From Flavobacteriales bacterium (GTDB taxonomy: Bacteria; Bacteroidota; Bacteroidia; Flavobacteriales_D; Crocinitomicaceae): DNA of 37,437 nucleotides. Location of the stretch: positions 1-37,437 of the forward strand of contig VEQH01000043.1 in NCBI GenBank assembly GCA_018883325.1. The letters run 5' to 3'. The position numbers and the translations under genes are program-made. The stretch's first letter is position 1, and each line of letters starts with the position of its first letter. Below, one piece after another: positions 16,905 through 24,302 of the stretch. The notes beneath the pieces were generated by a model that was not told the DNA's origin, did not search any database, and saw only the letters and a list, made by a program, of their open reading frames with translations.

Positions 16905-16912
16905 TACTTTTG
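16905..16912 (+). promoter_or_regulatory. -7 box ahead of dinB
   Basis: TACTTTTG, 51 nt before the dinB ATG, in a very A/T-rich run without a TTG at -33. I see no LexA-like palindrome. Confidence 0.4.
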
Positions 16913-16963
16913 TTCAACCAACGATATGCAGCGCAGCTTAATGACTAAAATTAAACTATAAAA

Positions 16964-18103
16964 ATGGCTGTATTACGCTCAATTGTCCATATGGATTTGG
17001 ACACTTTTTTCGTTTCCTGCGAGCGACTTTTGGATAGTCGTCTCAACGGAAAACCTATATTAATCGGTGGAACGAGCGATCGTGGTGTTGTTTCTTCTTG
17101 TAGCTACGAAGCGCGGCGCTTTGGGGTACATTCTGCTATGCCAATGCGTATGGCAATCGAACGCTGTCCGGAAGCAATCGTTATAAAAGGAAACCACGAA
17201 ACTTATTCCAAGTACTCACGAATGGTTACCGACATTGTGAAAGAAGCGGTTCCTGTTTACGAAAAAACATCTATCGACGAATTTTATATGGATTTGACAG
17301 GAATGGATCGCTTTTTTGGAACAATGAAATACGCTAGTGAGTTGCGCCAAAAAATCCTCCGAGAAACGGGATTACCTATTTCTTTTGGACTTTCAAAGAA
17401 CAAAACGGTGTCGAAAATCGCAACTGGAGAAGCAAAACCAAACAATCAATTACAGATTAATTACGGTGAAGAAAAGCAATTTTTATCGCCTTTGTCTGTG
17501 CGAAAAATTCCAATGGTCGGCATCAAAACCTATCAAACGCTTTGTAATCTAGGTGTTAGAAAAATTCATACTTTGCAAGAAATGCCACTCGTTTTGATGG
17601 AAAGCGCCTTGGGAGAAAATGGCGTTTCTATCTGGAAAAAAGCGCAAGGAATTGATAATTCACCGGTCGAGCAATACAGCGAGCAAAAATCACTTTCCAA
17701 AGAACGAACGTTTGAAACAGATACAATTGATGTTTACAAACTCAGATCTGTGCTACTCTCAATGGCTGAAAACCTTGCTTTTCAATTGCGAAAAAACAAT
17801 AAAGTAACTGGTTGTGTGACTGTTAAAATCCGCTACTCCGACTTTCAAACGCAAACGCTACAAAAACAAATCGCATACACCTGTGCCGACCACGAACTGA
17901 TTCCCGTTGTTTTGGAGTTGTTTAATCGCTTGTATAACCGACGAGTTTTAGTGCGCTTGGTGGGCATTCGCTACAGTTCACTAGTTTCGGGAAGTCACCA
18001 ACTAAGTTTATTTGATGAGCGTGTGAACTACGTTGCTTTGTATAATGCGCTCGATACTATTCGCAAACGTTTTGGCGATAAAGCGATTGGGAGAGTTGGG
18101 TGA
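16964..18103 (+). CDS. dinB: DNA polymerase IV (Y-family)
   Basis: A 379-residue translesion polymerase that copies past damaged bases with low fidelity. The palm carries Asp11 in HMDLDTFF and the catalytic pair Asp105-Glu106 in KTSIDEFYMDL. SSCSYEARRFGVHSAMP is the fingers strand, and GLSKNKTVSKIATGEAKPN follows. The thumb has VRKIPMVGIKTYQTLCNLGVRKI (helix-hairpin-helix) and the little finger starts near SLSKERTFETDTID. QLSLF (346-350) is a textbook sliding-clamp peptide, but it lies 29 residues before the end instead of at the extreme C-terminus. Full length. Single gene with its own promoter region. Confidence 0.95.
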   Translation: MAVLRSIVHMDLDTFFVSCERLLDSRLNGKPILIGGTSDRGVVSSCSYEARRFGVHSAMPMRMAIERCPEAIVIKGNHETYSKYSRMVTDIVKEAVPVYEKTSIDEFYMDLTGMDRFFGTMKYASELRQKILRETGLPISFGLSKNKTVSKIATGEAKPNNQLQINYGEEKQFLSPLSVRKIPMVGIKTYQTLCNLGVRKIHTLQEMPLVLMESALGENGVSIWKKAQGIDNSPVEQYSEQKSLSKERTFETDTIDVYKLRSVLLSMAENLAFQLRKNNKVTGCVTVKIRYSDFQTQTLQKQIAYTCADHELIPVVLELFNRLYNRRVLVRLVGIRYSSLVSGSHQLSLFDERVNYVALYNALDTIRKRFGDKAIGRVG

Positions 18104-18114
18104 AAAATTTTTAA

Positions 18115-18600
18115 TGTTGAATTAGAATTTGTAACGAAGATAATTTTGGTTAATCATTGCACCGAAGAAATTTTGAATTTTGGATTTTTGATTTTTGATG
18201 CTTGGTTTTTGATTAGGATTTCAACTCGAAGAAAATTGTTGTGAATCTTTTTACCGTGGGAGATTTTTAATTTGTATTTAATTTTAACTTTTCTCCGCAA
18301 AGCGGACCTATTTTTTCTATGTCTCTATGTGGTTACATTTTTTGCATTGAACTTTTAAAATGTTGAATTTTTAATTTCTCGCACTGAGCCTGCCGAAGTG
18401 TGAATGTTGAATGTTGAATGTTTAATTAGGATTTTGGGTCGAAGATAATTGTGGTTAATCATTGCACCGAAGAAATTTTTGATTCCTTCATTAGCACATT
18501 ATTAAATTAGCATATTAGCACATTTTAATATTAACTTCTCAAAGTTTAACTTTTAATCAAGATTTTCAACTCGAAGAAAAAATCAAATTAAATCAATACT
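18115..18600. repeat. Dispersed repeat cluster, inverted relative to 1-602
   Basis: This gene-free stretch contains a core at about 18290-18335 (tccgcaaagcgg, then ttttttctatgtctctatgtgg) that is the reverse complement of the ccacatagaNacatag core at the left end. A 40-base segment with gttaatcattgcaccgaag occurs at about 18137-18182 and again at 18442-18487. The motif ttcaactcgaagaaaa or ttgggtcgaagataa appears at about 18220, 18430 and 18565. Runs such as gtgaatgttgaatgttgaat look like slipped copies. I see no gene in 18104-18698. Confidence 0.78.
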
Positions 18601-18698
18601 ATTAAAATACAGTGTAAAAGTAAGTCTAGTTTTTACTTCAAAGAATCGAAAAGCTATTAAAAATTAAAATTTATCTTCGGACAAACTTTAATCAAAAT

Positions 18699-19049
18699 AT
18701 GCTAACAGAAATTAATCCAAAGTTACCAATGCGAGACAAGGCAGTAACGAAAGACTTTTACATAAATCAATTAGGTTTTCAATTATTTGGCGACTATGAT
18801 GCTTATCTAATGGTTCAAAAAGACAAGGTGCAAATTCATTTCTTTGAATACAAAGACCTTAATCCAAAAGAAAACTACGGACAAATTTATATCCGGACAA
18901 ACGATATTGATAAACTTTACCAAACACTTTTGAATAATAAAATCTCAATTCATCCGAACGGACATCTAGAATCAAAACCTTGGGGACAAAGAGAGTTTGC
19001 TTTGTTAGACCCAGACAACAATTTATTGACGTTTGGACAGAATATATAG
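18699..19049 (+). CDS. VOC/glyoxalase-fold protein (bleomycin-resistance-like)
   Basis: A 116-residue protein of one VOC domain: two beta-alpha-beta-beta-beta modules. The first has LPMRDKAVTKDFYINQLGFQLFG followed by YLMVQKDKVQIHFFEY, the second GQIYIRTNDIDKLYQTLLNN and then LESKPWGQREFALLDPDNNLLTFGQ. The PWGQREFALLDPDNN run is typical of bleomycin-binding proteins and relatives, with the Glu of REF as a likely metal ligand. The natural substrate is not known; many chromosomal members are not resistance genes. It stands alone between two patches of the dispersed repeat, which may mark it as an inserted gene. Confidence 0.85.
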   Translation: MLTEINPKLPMRDKAVTKDFYINQLGFQLFGDYDAYLMVQKDKVQIHFFEYKDLNPKENYGQIYIRTNDIDKLYQTLLNNKISIHPNGHLESKPWGQREFALLDPDNNLLTFGQNI

Positions 19050-19052
19050 TTT

Positions 19053-19090
19053 GGGTTTTGAATTAGGATTTCAGCTCGAAGAAAGGAATT
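19053..19090. repeat. Short copy of the dispersed repeat after the VOC gene
   Basis: ttttgaattaggatttcagctcgaagaaa closely matches the segment near 18205-18235 (gattaggatttcaactcgaagaaaa) in the same orientation, so the VOC gene is bracketed by repeat sequence. Confidence 0.65.
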
Positions 19091-19098
19091 TGGATTTG

Positions 19099-19497
19099 TC
19101 ACCCCAACCTCGTTTCAACAGAAATGCTTCCACTCAAAGTTTTATGAACTGGACACGCGTTTGCAATCGCTATTAAACGTTCCTCTTGAGCCTTTTCTAA
19201 ATTTCCGACATAAGAAATAACGCGTTGAAAACTTGTGGTATTGGAAACTGTATCGCGTGAAAACTGAACATCAACTTTTATTTCATCAATGTTCCATTCT
19301 TTTCGGTCGGCATACATTCGTAAAGTGATTGAAGTACAAGAAGCTAATGCGCCTGCCAACAATTCTACGGGAGAAAAGCCCAAATCAGTACCACCATCAG
19401 AAATTGGTTCATCGGCAATTATTTGATTTGTTTCGCTCGAAATAACTGTTTTGTATTTCTCTCTCTTTGTAATCGCGTTTACAGTAACTGTTTTCAT
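19099..19497 (-). CDS. OsmC/Ohr-family protein
   Basis: A 132-residue OsmC-fold protein, expected to reduce organic hydroperoxides with a pair of active cysteines. Cys54 is in LLAGALASCTSITLRMYADR and Cys115 in IANACPVHKTLSG, the correct spacing and context. The N-terminal half is a beta sheet and ISVETRL closes the fold. The exact subgroup (OsmC, Ohr or YhfA-like) is not clear; NACPVHKTL is closer to the OsmC/YhfA side. The start is the ATG at 19497, with TAAATTTG on the reverse strand at 19512-19519 as a possible -7 box. It is followed by a repeat copy. Confidence 0.9.
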   Translation of the reverse strand: MKTVTVNAITKREKYKTVISSETNQIIADEPISDGGTDLGFSPVELLAGALASCTSITLRMYADRKEWNIDEIKVDVQFSRDTVSNTTSFQRVISYVGNLEKAQEERLIAIANACPVHKTLSGSISVETRLG

Positions 19498-19511
19498 ATT
19501 TTTGTTTATTG

Positions 19512-19519
19512 CAAATTTA
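19512..19519 (-). promoter_or_regulatory. -7 box for the osmC-like gene
   Basis: TAAATTTG on the reverse strand, 14 nt before the ATG at 19497. A TTG lies upstream but only 13 nt away, short of the usual 17-23. Confidence 0.4.
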
Positions 19520-19579
19520 GAAGTTGTTGATTCAATTTAGGTAACCAATGTTACTCGATAAAAAATCAATCCCAAAACA

Positions 19580-20827
19580 TCAACCCAAAACCGTTCGTGC
19601 ATTGACTTGGCTGTATTTCAAGCTAAACAGTAAAGAAACTATTTGATAAACGATTACACCAGCAAAAACCAAATTTCCAAGTCCAAACCAAGATTGAGTT
19701 GCGTAAAAGAAACCTATTACAAAACCAAAACGGATCAATTCCAATACCCAATTCCAACGATTTCTGTCCATTAAGTCCGTAAAGCAATAGATTGTGAACA
19801 AGATGTAAAAACCATAGATGAAAACACCAGGGATTTTAATTTCAGCAATGGATGAAAACAAATGAGAAATGAATGCCAATGTTGCAAATAATTGCACAAT
19901 ACTCCAAATAAATAAAGGTTTCGGAAGCTCTGTTTTATACTTTTTGAAATTGTAAACTTCATCGATTTTTTCAACGGGATATTTCTCATCAAATCCTGCT
20001 GGTCTCCAACCGGTTGGCATAAACCAAATTCGGAATTTATCAATCAATTTTGGTGCTCTCCATGCGTCTTTTGCAATTAAAAATAAATGCTGAAAATTAA
20101 TTATAAACGGATTCCATGTTTTCGCAGGGCGAGTGATGCCATAAACAGGAGGAACATCGTCCAATTCTTCTTGGTAAGTTCCGAAAAGTTTATCCCAAAA
20201 AATAAAAATCTGCCCCAAGTTTTTATCCATGTATTCCTTGTTCATTGCGTGATGTACACGATGATGCGAAGGTGTCACGATAATCTTCTCTAAAAATCCT
20301 AATTTTCCGATGTGACGTGTATGGTACCAAAACTGTAAAAACAAATGCAAAGGCAAAACAATAGAAATAATTTCAACAGGAACTCCAACCAATGCAGCTG
20401 GAATCAAAAGGAAATTAAACACTTTTAAAATTCCCGAAACAGGTTGACGTAATGCACATGCTAGATTAAATTCCTCACTGCTGTGGTGTACGACGTGTTC
20501 ATTCCAAAAGAAATTGATTTTGTGATCGAAGCGATGCGACCAATATCCGTAAAAATCAATAACTATAAATGCAATTGCATACAATAAAACTGTTTCTTTA
20601 ATGTGAATTATTGCAATATGCTCCACTAACCAAGCGTAACTTACAATATTGATTGTCAAGCCTAAAACATCTTTTACAACGTTACTCATACCAGAACTTA
20701 AACTTGAAATTGCATCATCTAAAGGCATATAATCTTTACCTTTCCAAACACCGTAAAGCTTTTCTAGAAGCACGAAAATTAAAAATGCAGGCATTGCAAA
20801 CAAAAGGATCTTACCGTATTCTTCCAT
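19580..20827 (-). CDS. Fatty acid hydroxylase/sterol desaturase family, AGMO-like
   Basis: A 415-residue integral membrane di-iron enzyme. Histidine clusters of the superfamily are all present: SHRFDH (His98, His102), HVVHH (111-115), HTRH (169-172) and HHRVHH (188-193). The sequence HHSSEEFNLACALRQP and the later NKEYMDKNLG plus FWDKLFGTY resemble alkylglycerol monooxygenase (AGMO/TMEM195), which cleaves ether lipids with tetrahydrobiopterin; C5-sterol desaturases differ here. There are helices before the histidine region and four more after residue 310. The bacterial substrate is unknown. The upstream neighbour on the same strand is a paraoxonase-like lipoprotein 99 bp away. Confidence 0.85.
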   Translation of the reverse strand: MEEYGKILLFAMPAFLIFVLLEKLYGVWKGKDYMPLDDAISSLSSGMSNVVKDVLGLTINIVSYAWLVEHIAIIHIKETVLLYAIAFIVIDFYGYWSHRFDHKINFFWNEHVVHHSSEEFNLACALRQPVSGILKVFNFLLIPAALVGVPVEIISIVLPLHLFLQFWYHTRHIGKLGFLEKIIVTPSHHRVHHAMNKEYMDKNLGQIFIFWDKLFGTYQEELDDVPPVYGITRPAKTWNPFIINFQHLFLIAKDAWRAPKLIDKFRIWFMPTGWRPAGFDEKYPVEKIDEVYNFKKYKTELPKPLFIWSIVQLFATLAFISHLFSSIAEIKIPGVFIYGFYILFTIYCFTDLMDRNRWNWVLELIRFGFVIGFFYATQSWFGLGNLVFAGVIVYQIVSLLFSLKYSQVNARTVLG

Positions 20828-20926
20828 GGAATTATTTTTTCGTTAAAGTGATTATAAATTTAACAAGTTCTTTGATTTATGGTTTGCCAAACTGCAAAAT
20901 TTGAGTCGCTGTTTGAAAATTAATTT

Positions 20927-21964
20927 TCACTTCACTTTCTCAACGACCAAAATATAAGGCTCAAAAACTTGACTCAAGTATAAATTCCCATTGTATAAAA
21001 TTGCTGTTGTAGCTCCGTTTATTGCTCCGTTCGTATTTGTGTAAATTAAACGTTTTTCATTGGTCAGTAAATCGACTTCATAAATCACAGTTGGACTTTT
21101 ATTCACTGCTGATTTTGCGTGCTTTACGAATTTAAGAAGTTTGACGTGGCAAGCGATATAGGCTTTGTCGCCAATTACTGAAATATTATCTGCTCCTTTG
21201 ATTTTTGTGATTTTTTCCTTCTTGGAATCCTTTTTGAAATCAAGTGGTGCTTTGTAAAGAAAACGATTGCGCGAACCAACAGTTAACAACTGATTTTTAT
21301 AAACTGCAACACCATTCGCGTAACAAAACTTCGTTTCTCTTTTAGAAAATTGCTTTCCGTCAAATTGAATGAAATAGCCATTTTTCAATCCTAACAAAGC
21401 GCTGAGTAAAGCGTTTCGTTTATAAAATTCATTTCCTGTATAAATTTTCCCTGATTCATCTCCAGCAACATCATTGGGAGAAACAAGCAATTTATCAATC
21501 AATTGCTTTTCAAAAACAAGTTGATTTTCTACTATTCTATAGATTAAAATCGATTGTTCTTTTGCTGCTTCATTGTGATTGACAACATACAATTTTGACG
21601 TTCCATCTTTTAATTTCACGACGTCAATTCCGTGTGGATGAAACACTAAATTCGCAGGTTCATTTGTTCGTTCCAAAACAATAACTGCTTCTGTTTTTAA
21701 GTCCATTGCTTGAATAAAACCCGATTTTTCAGAAGTTCTTCTATTGTCACAGCTAATTATCAAACGTGGAAAATTCGTACTCATTGTATCTAAAACAATG
21801 TCTTCAGGCCCCGCTTTGGTTGTTATTTCACGTTGAACATAAGTTGTTTCCAGTTGCATTTTAGGAACACTACAACTCACGAATAAAAGCAAGGAAATTC
21901 CCAATATGATTTTTGAAATAAACCGATTGGCTTTTGAGAAATCTAAACGAATTTTAACATTCAT
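20927..21964 (-). CDS. Paraoxonase/SMP-30-like lipoprotein
   Basis: A 345-residue lipoprotein with the lipobox LLLFVSC (Cys31) after a 30-residue signal peptide. The body looks like a six-bladed beta-propeller of the serum paraoxonase/arylesterase type: GPEDIVLD, VFHPHGIDVV followed by KLYVVNHNEA, LVSPNDVAGDESGKIYTGNE, CYANGVAVY, GADNISVIGDKAYIACH and GAINGATTAILYNGNLYLSQ. The Glu, Asn-Asp and Asn residues in those turns correspond to the calcium ligands of PON1. Members hydrolyse lactones or esters. The cell location would be periplasmic face or cell surface. It lies upstream of the AGMO-like gene and may be transcribed with it. Confidence 0.8.
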   Translation of the reverse strand: MNVKIRLDFSKANRFISKIILGISLLLFVSCSVPKMQLETTYVQREITTKAGPEDIVLDTMSTNFPRLIISCDNRRTSEKSGFIQAMDLKTEAVIVLERTNEPANLVFHPHGIDVVKLKDGTSKLYVVNHNEAAKEQSILIYRIVENQLVFEKQLIDKLLVSPNDVAGDESGKIYTGNEFYKRNALLSALLGLKNGYFIQFDGKQFSKRETKFCYANGVAVYKNQLLTVGSRNRFLYKAPLDFKKDSKKEKITKIKGADNISVIGDKAYIACHVKLLKFVKHAKSAVNKSPTVIYEVDLLTNEKRLIYTNTNGAINGATTAILYNGNLYLSQVFEPYILVVEKVK

Positions 21965-22079
21965 AAAATTTATATTTATTGAATTAAAACCTAGTTAAAC
22001 AAGGATTTTGTTAAAATTAAGGATAATTCAATTTCTATGGTACAATTTTAGTTTAGTGTTCAATCCAACAAGCAATTTG

Positions 22080-22087
22080 TATTTTTG
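22080..22087 (+). promoter_or_regulatory. -7 box for the small exported protein gene
   Basis: TATTTTTG, 23 nt before the ATG at 22111. No TTG at the expected -33 position. Confidence 0.45.
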
Positions 22088-22110
22088 CCAACAGTTTAAA
22101 ATCTACCTTT

Positions 22111-22545
22111 ATGAAAAATGTTCTTCCTTTACTTTTATTGCTTTTTGTACTCATTGCAGCGAGCAGCGATAAAAAAGCAACACCTAAGAAACAACTTATT
22201 GGAATTTGGCTGATTGAGGAAAATGAAACGTCGCAAAATAACGCATCATTTCAAAGAACTAAAAAATTCAAAAAAGATGAACCAGGGATTCAGTTTAGAA
22301 AAAACGGAACTTTGATAAAAAGACAAAATTCTGGGTGGTGCGCAACGCCTCCGATTTCTTATGCAAATTATGAAGGAACTTGGGACATGACAGGAGATTC
22401 AACCTTGAGTGTTCAATACGAATTCTTTGACGGTACAATTGAAGAGGATTGGAAAATTATTAAAGTAGATAAAAAAGGCTTGAAGATTGTGGTTTTAAAT
22501 ACGCGAACAAGACCTAAAAAGGTAATTCCTAAACTTAATAATTAA
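22111..22545 (+). CDS. Small exported protein, lipocalin-like
   Basis: A 144-residue protein with a signal peptide (about 1-18, VLPLLLLLFVLIAAS) and no lipobox cysteine. Residues 28-140 have the order LIGIWLIEE, then PGIQFRKNGTLIKRQ, YEGTWDMTGDSTLSVQYEF and EDWKIIKVDKKGLKIVV, which is the shape of the small lipocalin-like domains of Bacteroidota (LxGxW at the start, then GTW and a final strand). No ligand can be predicted. The alpha/beta hydrolase starts 18 bases after its stop, so it may lead that operon. SSDKKA follows the likely cleavage site. Confidence 0.68.
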   Translation: MKNVLPLLLLLFVLIAASSDKKATPKKQLIGIWLIEENETSQNNASFQRTKKFKKDEPGIQFRKNGTLIKRQNSGWCATPPISYANYEGTWDMTGDSTLSVQYEFFDGTIEEDWKIIKVDKKGLKIVVLNTRTRPKKVIPKLNN

Positions 22546-22563
22546 GAAAATCACTTCGCTTTT

Positions 22564-23340
22564 ATGCCTTTACTTTTTTTTCCTCAAGGAACAATATTCT
22601 ACGAGCATGTTCAGCAATTTCCGAATCGACCAACGCTTGTTTTTCTGCATGATTCATTAGGTTGCGTTGAACTTTGGCGCGATTTTCCAGCTGCAATTGC
22701 AAACAAAACAAACTGTAATTCCCTCATTTACGATCGATTTGGCTATGGAAAATCAAGCGAATTTCTGACCGAAAAACGAGAAAACAATTACATGGAATTG
22801 GAGGCTGATTTCTTAATTGAACTACTCGAAAAATTGAACATTGAGAATTGTATTCTTTTCGGACACAGTGATGGCGGAACGATTGCATTGCTTGCTGGAG
22901 CTAAATATCCACAGAAAATTAAAGCTATTTTTACTGAAGGCGCACATATTTTTGTGGAGGAAATAACTTTGGAAGGAATTCGTCAAGCAAAAGAAACTTA
23001 CCGCACAACTAATTTAAAAAAGAAGCTGGAGAAGTATCATGGTGACAAAACGCAAGCGCTTTTCGATGCTTGGACAGAAACATGGCTTCATCCAAAATTT
23101 CGCAATTGGAATATCGAACATTTTTTACCTGCGATCAGTTGTCCGACTTTCGTAATTCAAGGTGTTGATGACGAATTTGGAAGCATTGACCAAGTTGAAG
23201 GAATTGAAAAAGGATGCCAAAAAGCTAAATTTTTCATTATTCCCGATGCGAAACATACACCACACAAAGAAGCTAGAGAATTAACAGAAACTATTGTTTG
23301 TCATTTAATAACAGAACTTAATCAACCTACTATCAACTAA
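22564..23340 (+). CDS. Alpha/beta-fold hydrolase
   Basis: A 258-residue cytosolic hydrolase. The oxyanion region is FLHDSLGCVELW (27-38), the nucleophile elbow is FGHSDGG with Ser102, the acid is likely in VDDEFGS (about 206-212) and the catalytic His is in DAKHTPH (about 234-240). YDRFGYGKSSE marks the strand before helix A. No cap domain of note, so the substrate is unknown; carboxylesterase, lipase or a small-molecule hydrolase are all possible. Its TAA overlaps the next ATG (TAATG), so it is coupled to the MDR oxidoreductase. Confidence 0.9.
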   Translation: MPLLFFPQGTIFYEHVQQFPNRPTLVFLHDSLGCVELWRDFPAAIANKTNCNSLIYDRFGYGKSSEFLTEKRENNYMELEADFLIELLEKLNIENCILFGHSDGGTIALLAGAKYPQKIKAIFTEGAHIFVEEITLEGIRQAKETYRTTNLKKKLEKYHGDKTQALFDAWTETWLHPKFRNWNIEHFLPAISCPTFVIQGVDDEFGSIDQVEGIEKGCQKAKFFIIPDAKHTPHKEARELTETIVCHLITELNQPTIN

Positions 23341-24302
23341 TGAAAGCTTGCATCTACAATAAATATGGTCCGCCAAATGTGGTTTCCATCGGTAAAATAG
23401 AACAACCAATTCCAACAGAAAACCAAGTTTTGGTGAAAGTTTTTGCGTCAACTGTTAACAGAACCGATGCTGGTTTCAGAAGTGCAGAATATGTCATTTC
23501 TCGACTTTTTAGTGGCCTTTTTTATCCGAAGAATAAAGTTTTAGGAAGTGAATTTTCTGGAGAAATTGTTGCAAAAGGAAAAAACGTCATTGATTTTGAA
23601 ATCGGAGATAAAGTTTTTGGTTTTGATGATAAAAATTTTGGCTCACATGCTGAATTTAAAACAATTGACGCAACTGAATGTATTGCCAAAATACCACAAG
23701 ACATTGATTTAGAAGAAGCTGCTGCGATATATGAAGGCAGTCATTATGCGCTTTGTGATATTCGTGCAGCAAAAGTGGAGCGTGGACAAAAAGTGTTGGT
23801 GAATGGAGCAACTGGTGCAATTGGTTCGGCTGCTGTTCAATTACTCCGCTATTTTGGTGCAGAAGTTACGGCTGTTTGCGACACAAAAAATATAAGTTTA
23901 GTAGAATCGCTTGGAGCAAACGAGGTGCTGGATTATACCAAAGTAGATTTTACGCAACTCAAACAAGAATTTGATTTTGTATTCGATGCTGTCGGAAAAA
24001 GTTCATTCTCAAAATGTAAAAAGATTTTAAAACCCAATGGAATCTATATTTCAACTGAATTAGGAACAAAAGGCTCGAATGTATATTTGGCTCTTTTTAC
24101 ACCTTGGTTTAGCCGAAAAAAGGTATTATTTCCAATTCCGTATTCCAATAAAGAAGACATTTTGTTTCTAAAAAAACTTGTTGAGGAAGGACATTTCAAA
24201 CCTGTAATCGATAGAACATACAAGATGGACGACATTGTTGAAGCTTATGAATACATTGAAACAGGAATGAAAACTGGGAACGTAATTTTAAGAATAGGCT
24301 AA
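23340..24302 (+). CDS. NAD(P)H-dependent MDR oxidoreductase (quinone reductase-like)
   Basis: A 320-residue zinc-independent medium-chain dehydrogenase/reductase. The catalytic GroES-like domain (about 1-125) opens MKACIYNKYGPPNVVSIGKI and has VFASTVNRTDAGFRS and GSEFSGEIVAKGKNV. The Rossmann domain has VLVNGATGAIGSAAVQLLRYFGAEVTAV (about 156-183) with the nucleotide-binding Gly run AxGAIG. No zinc-binding Cys/His set is present, so it fits the quinone or enone reductase branch. It probably handles a small carbonyl compound made or freed by the coupled hydrolase. Its last codons overlap by four bases tail to tail with the Omp85-like gene. Confidence 0.9.
   Translation: MKACIYNKYGPPNVVSIGKIEQPIPTENQVLVKVFASTVNRTDAGFRSAEYVISRLFSGLFYPKNKVLGSEFSGEIVAKGKNVIDFEIGDKVFGFDDKNFGSHAEFKTIDATECIAKIPQDIDLEEAAAIYEGSHYALCDIRAAKVERGQKVLVNGATGAIGSAAVQLLRYFGAEVTAVCDTKNISLVESLGANEVLDYTKVDFTQLKQEFDFVFDAVGKSSFSKCKKILKPNGIYISTELGTKGSNVYLALFTPWFSRKKVLFPIPYSNKEDILFLKKLVEEGHFKPVIDRTYKMDDIVEAYEYIETGMKTGNVILRIG

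Noticed and set aside
18699-19049. Antibiotic resistance gene (bleomycin)
   Set aside because: The fold and PWGQREF motif fit the family, but most chromosomal members have other or unknown substrates and there is no resistance context.
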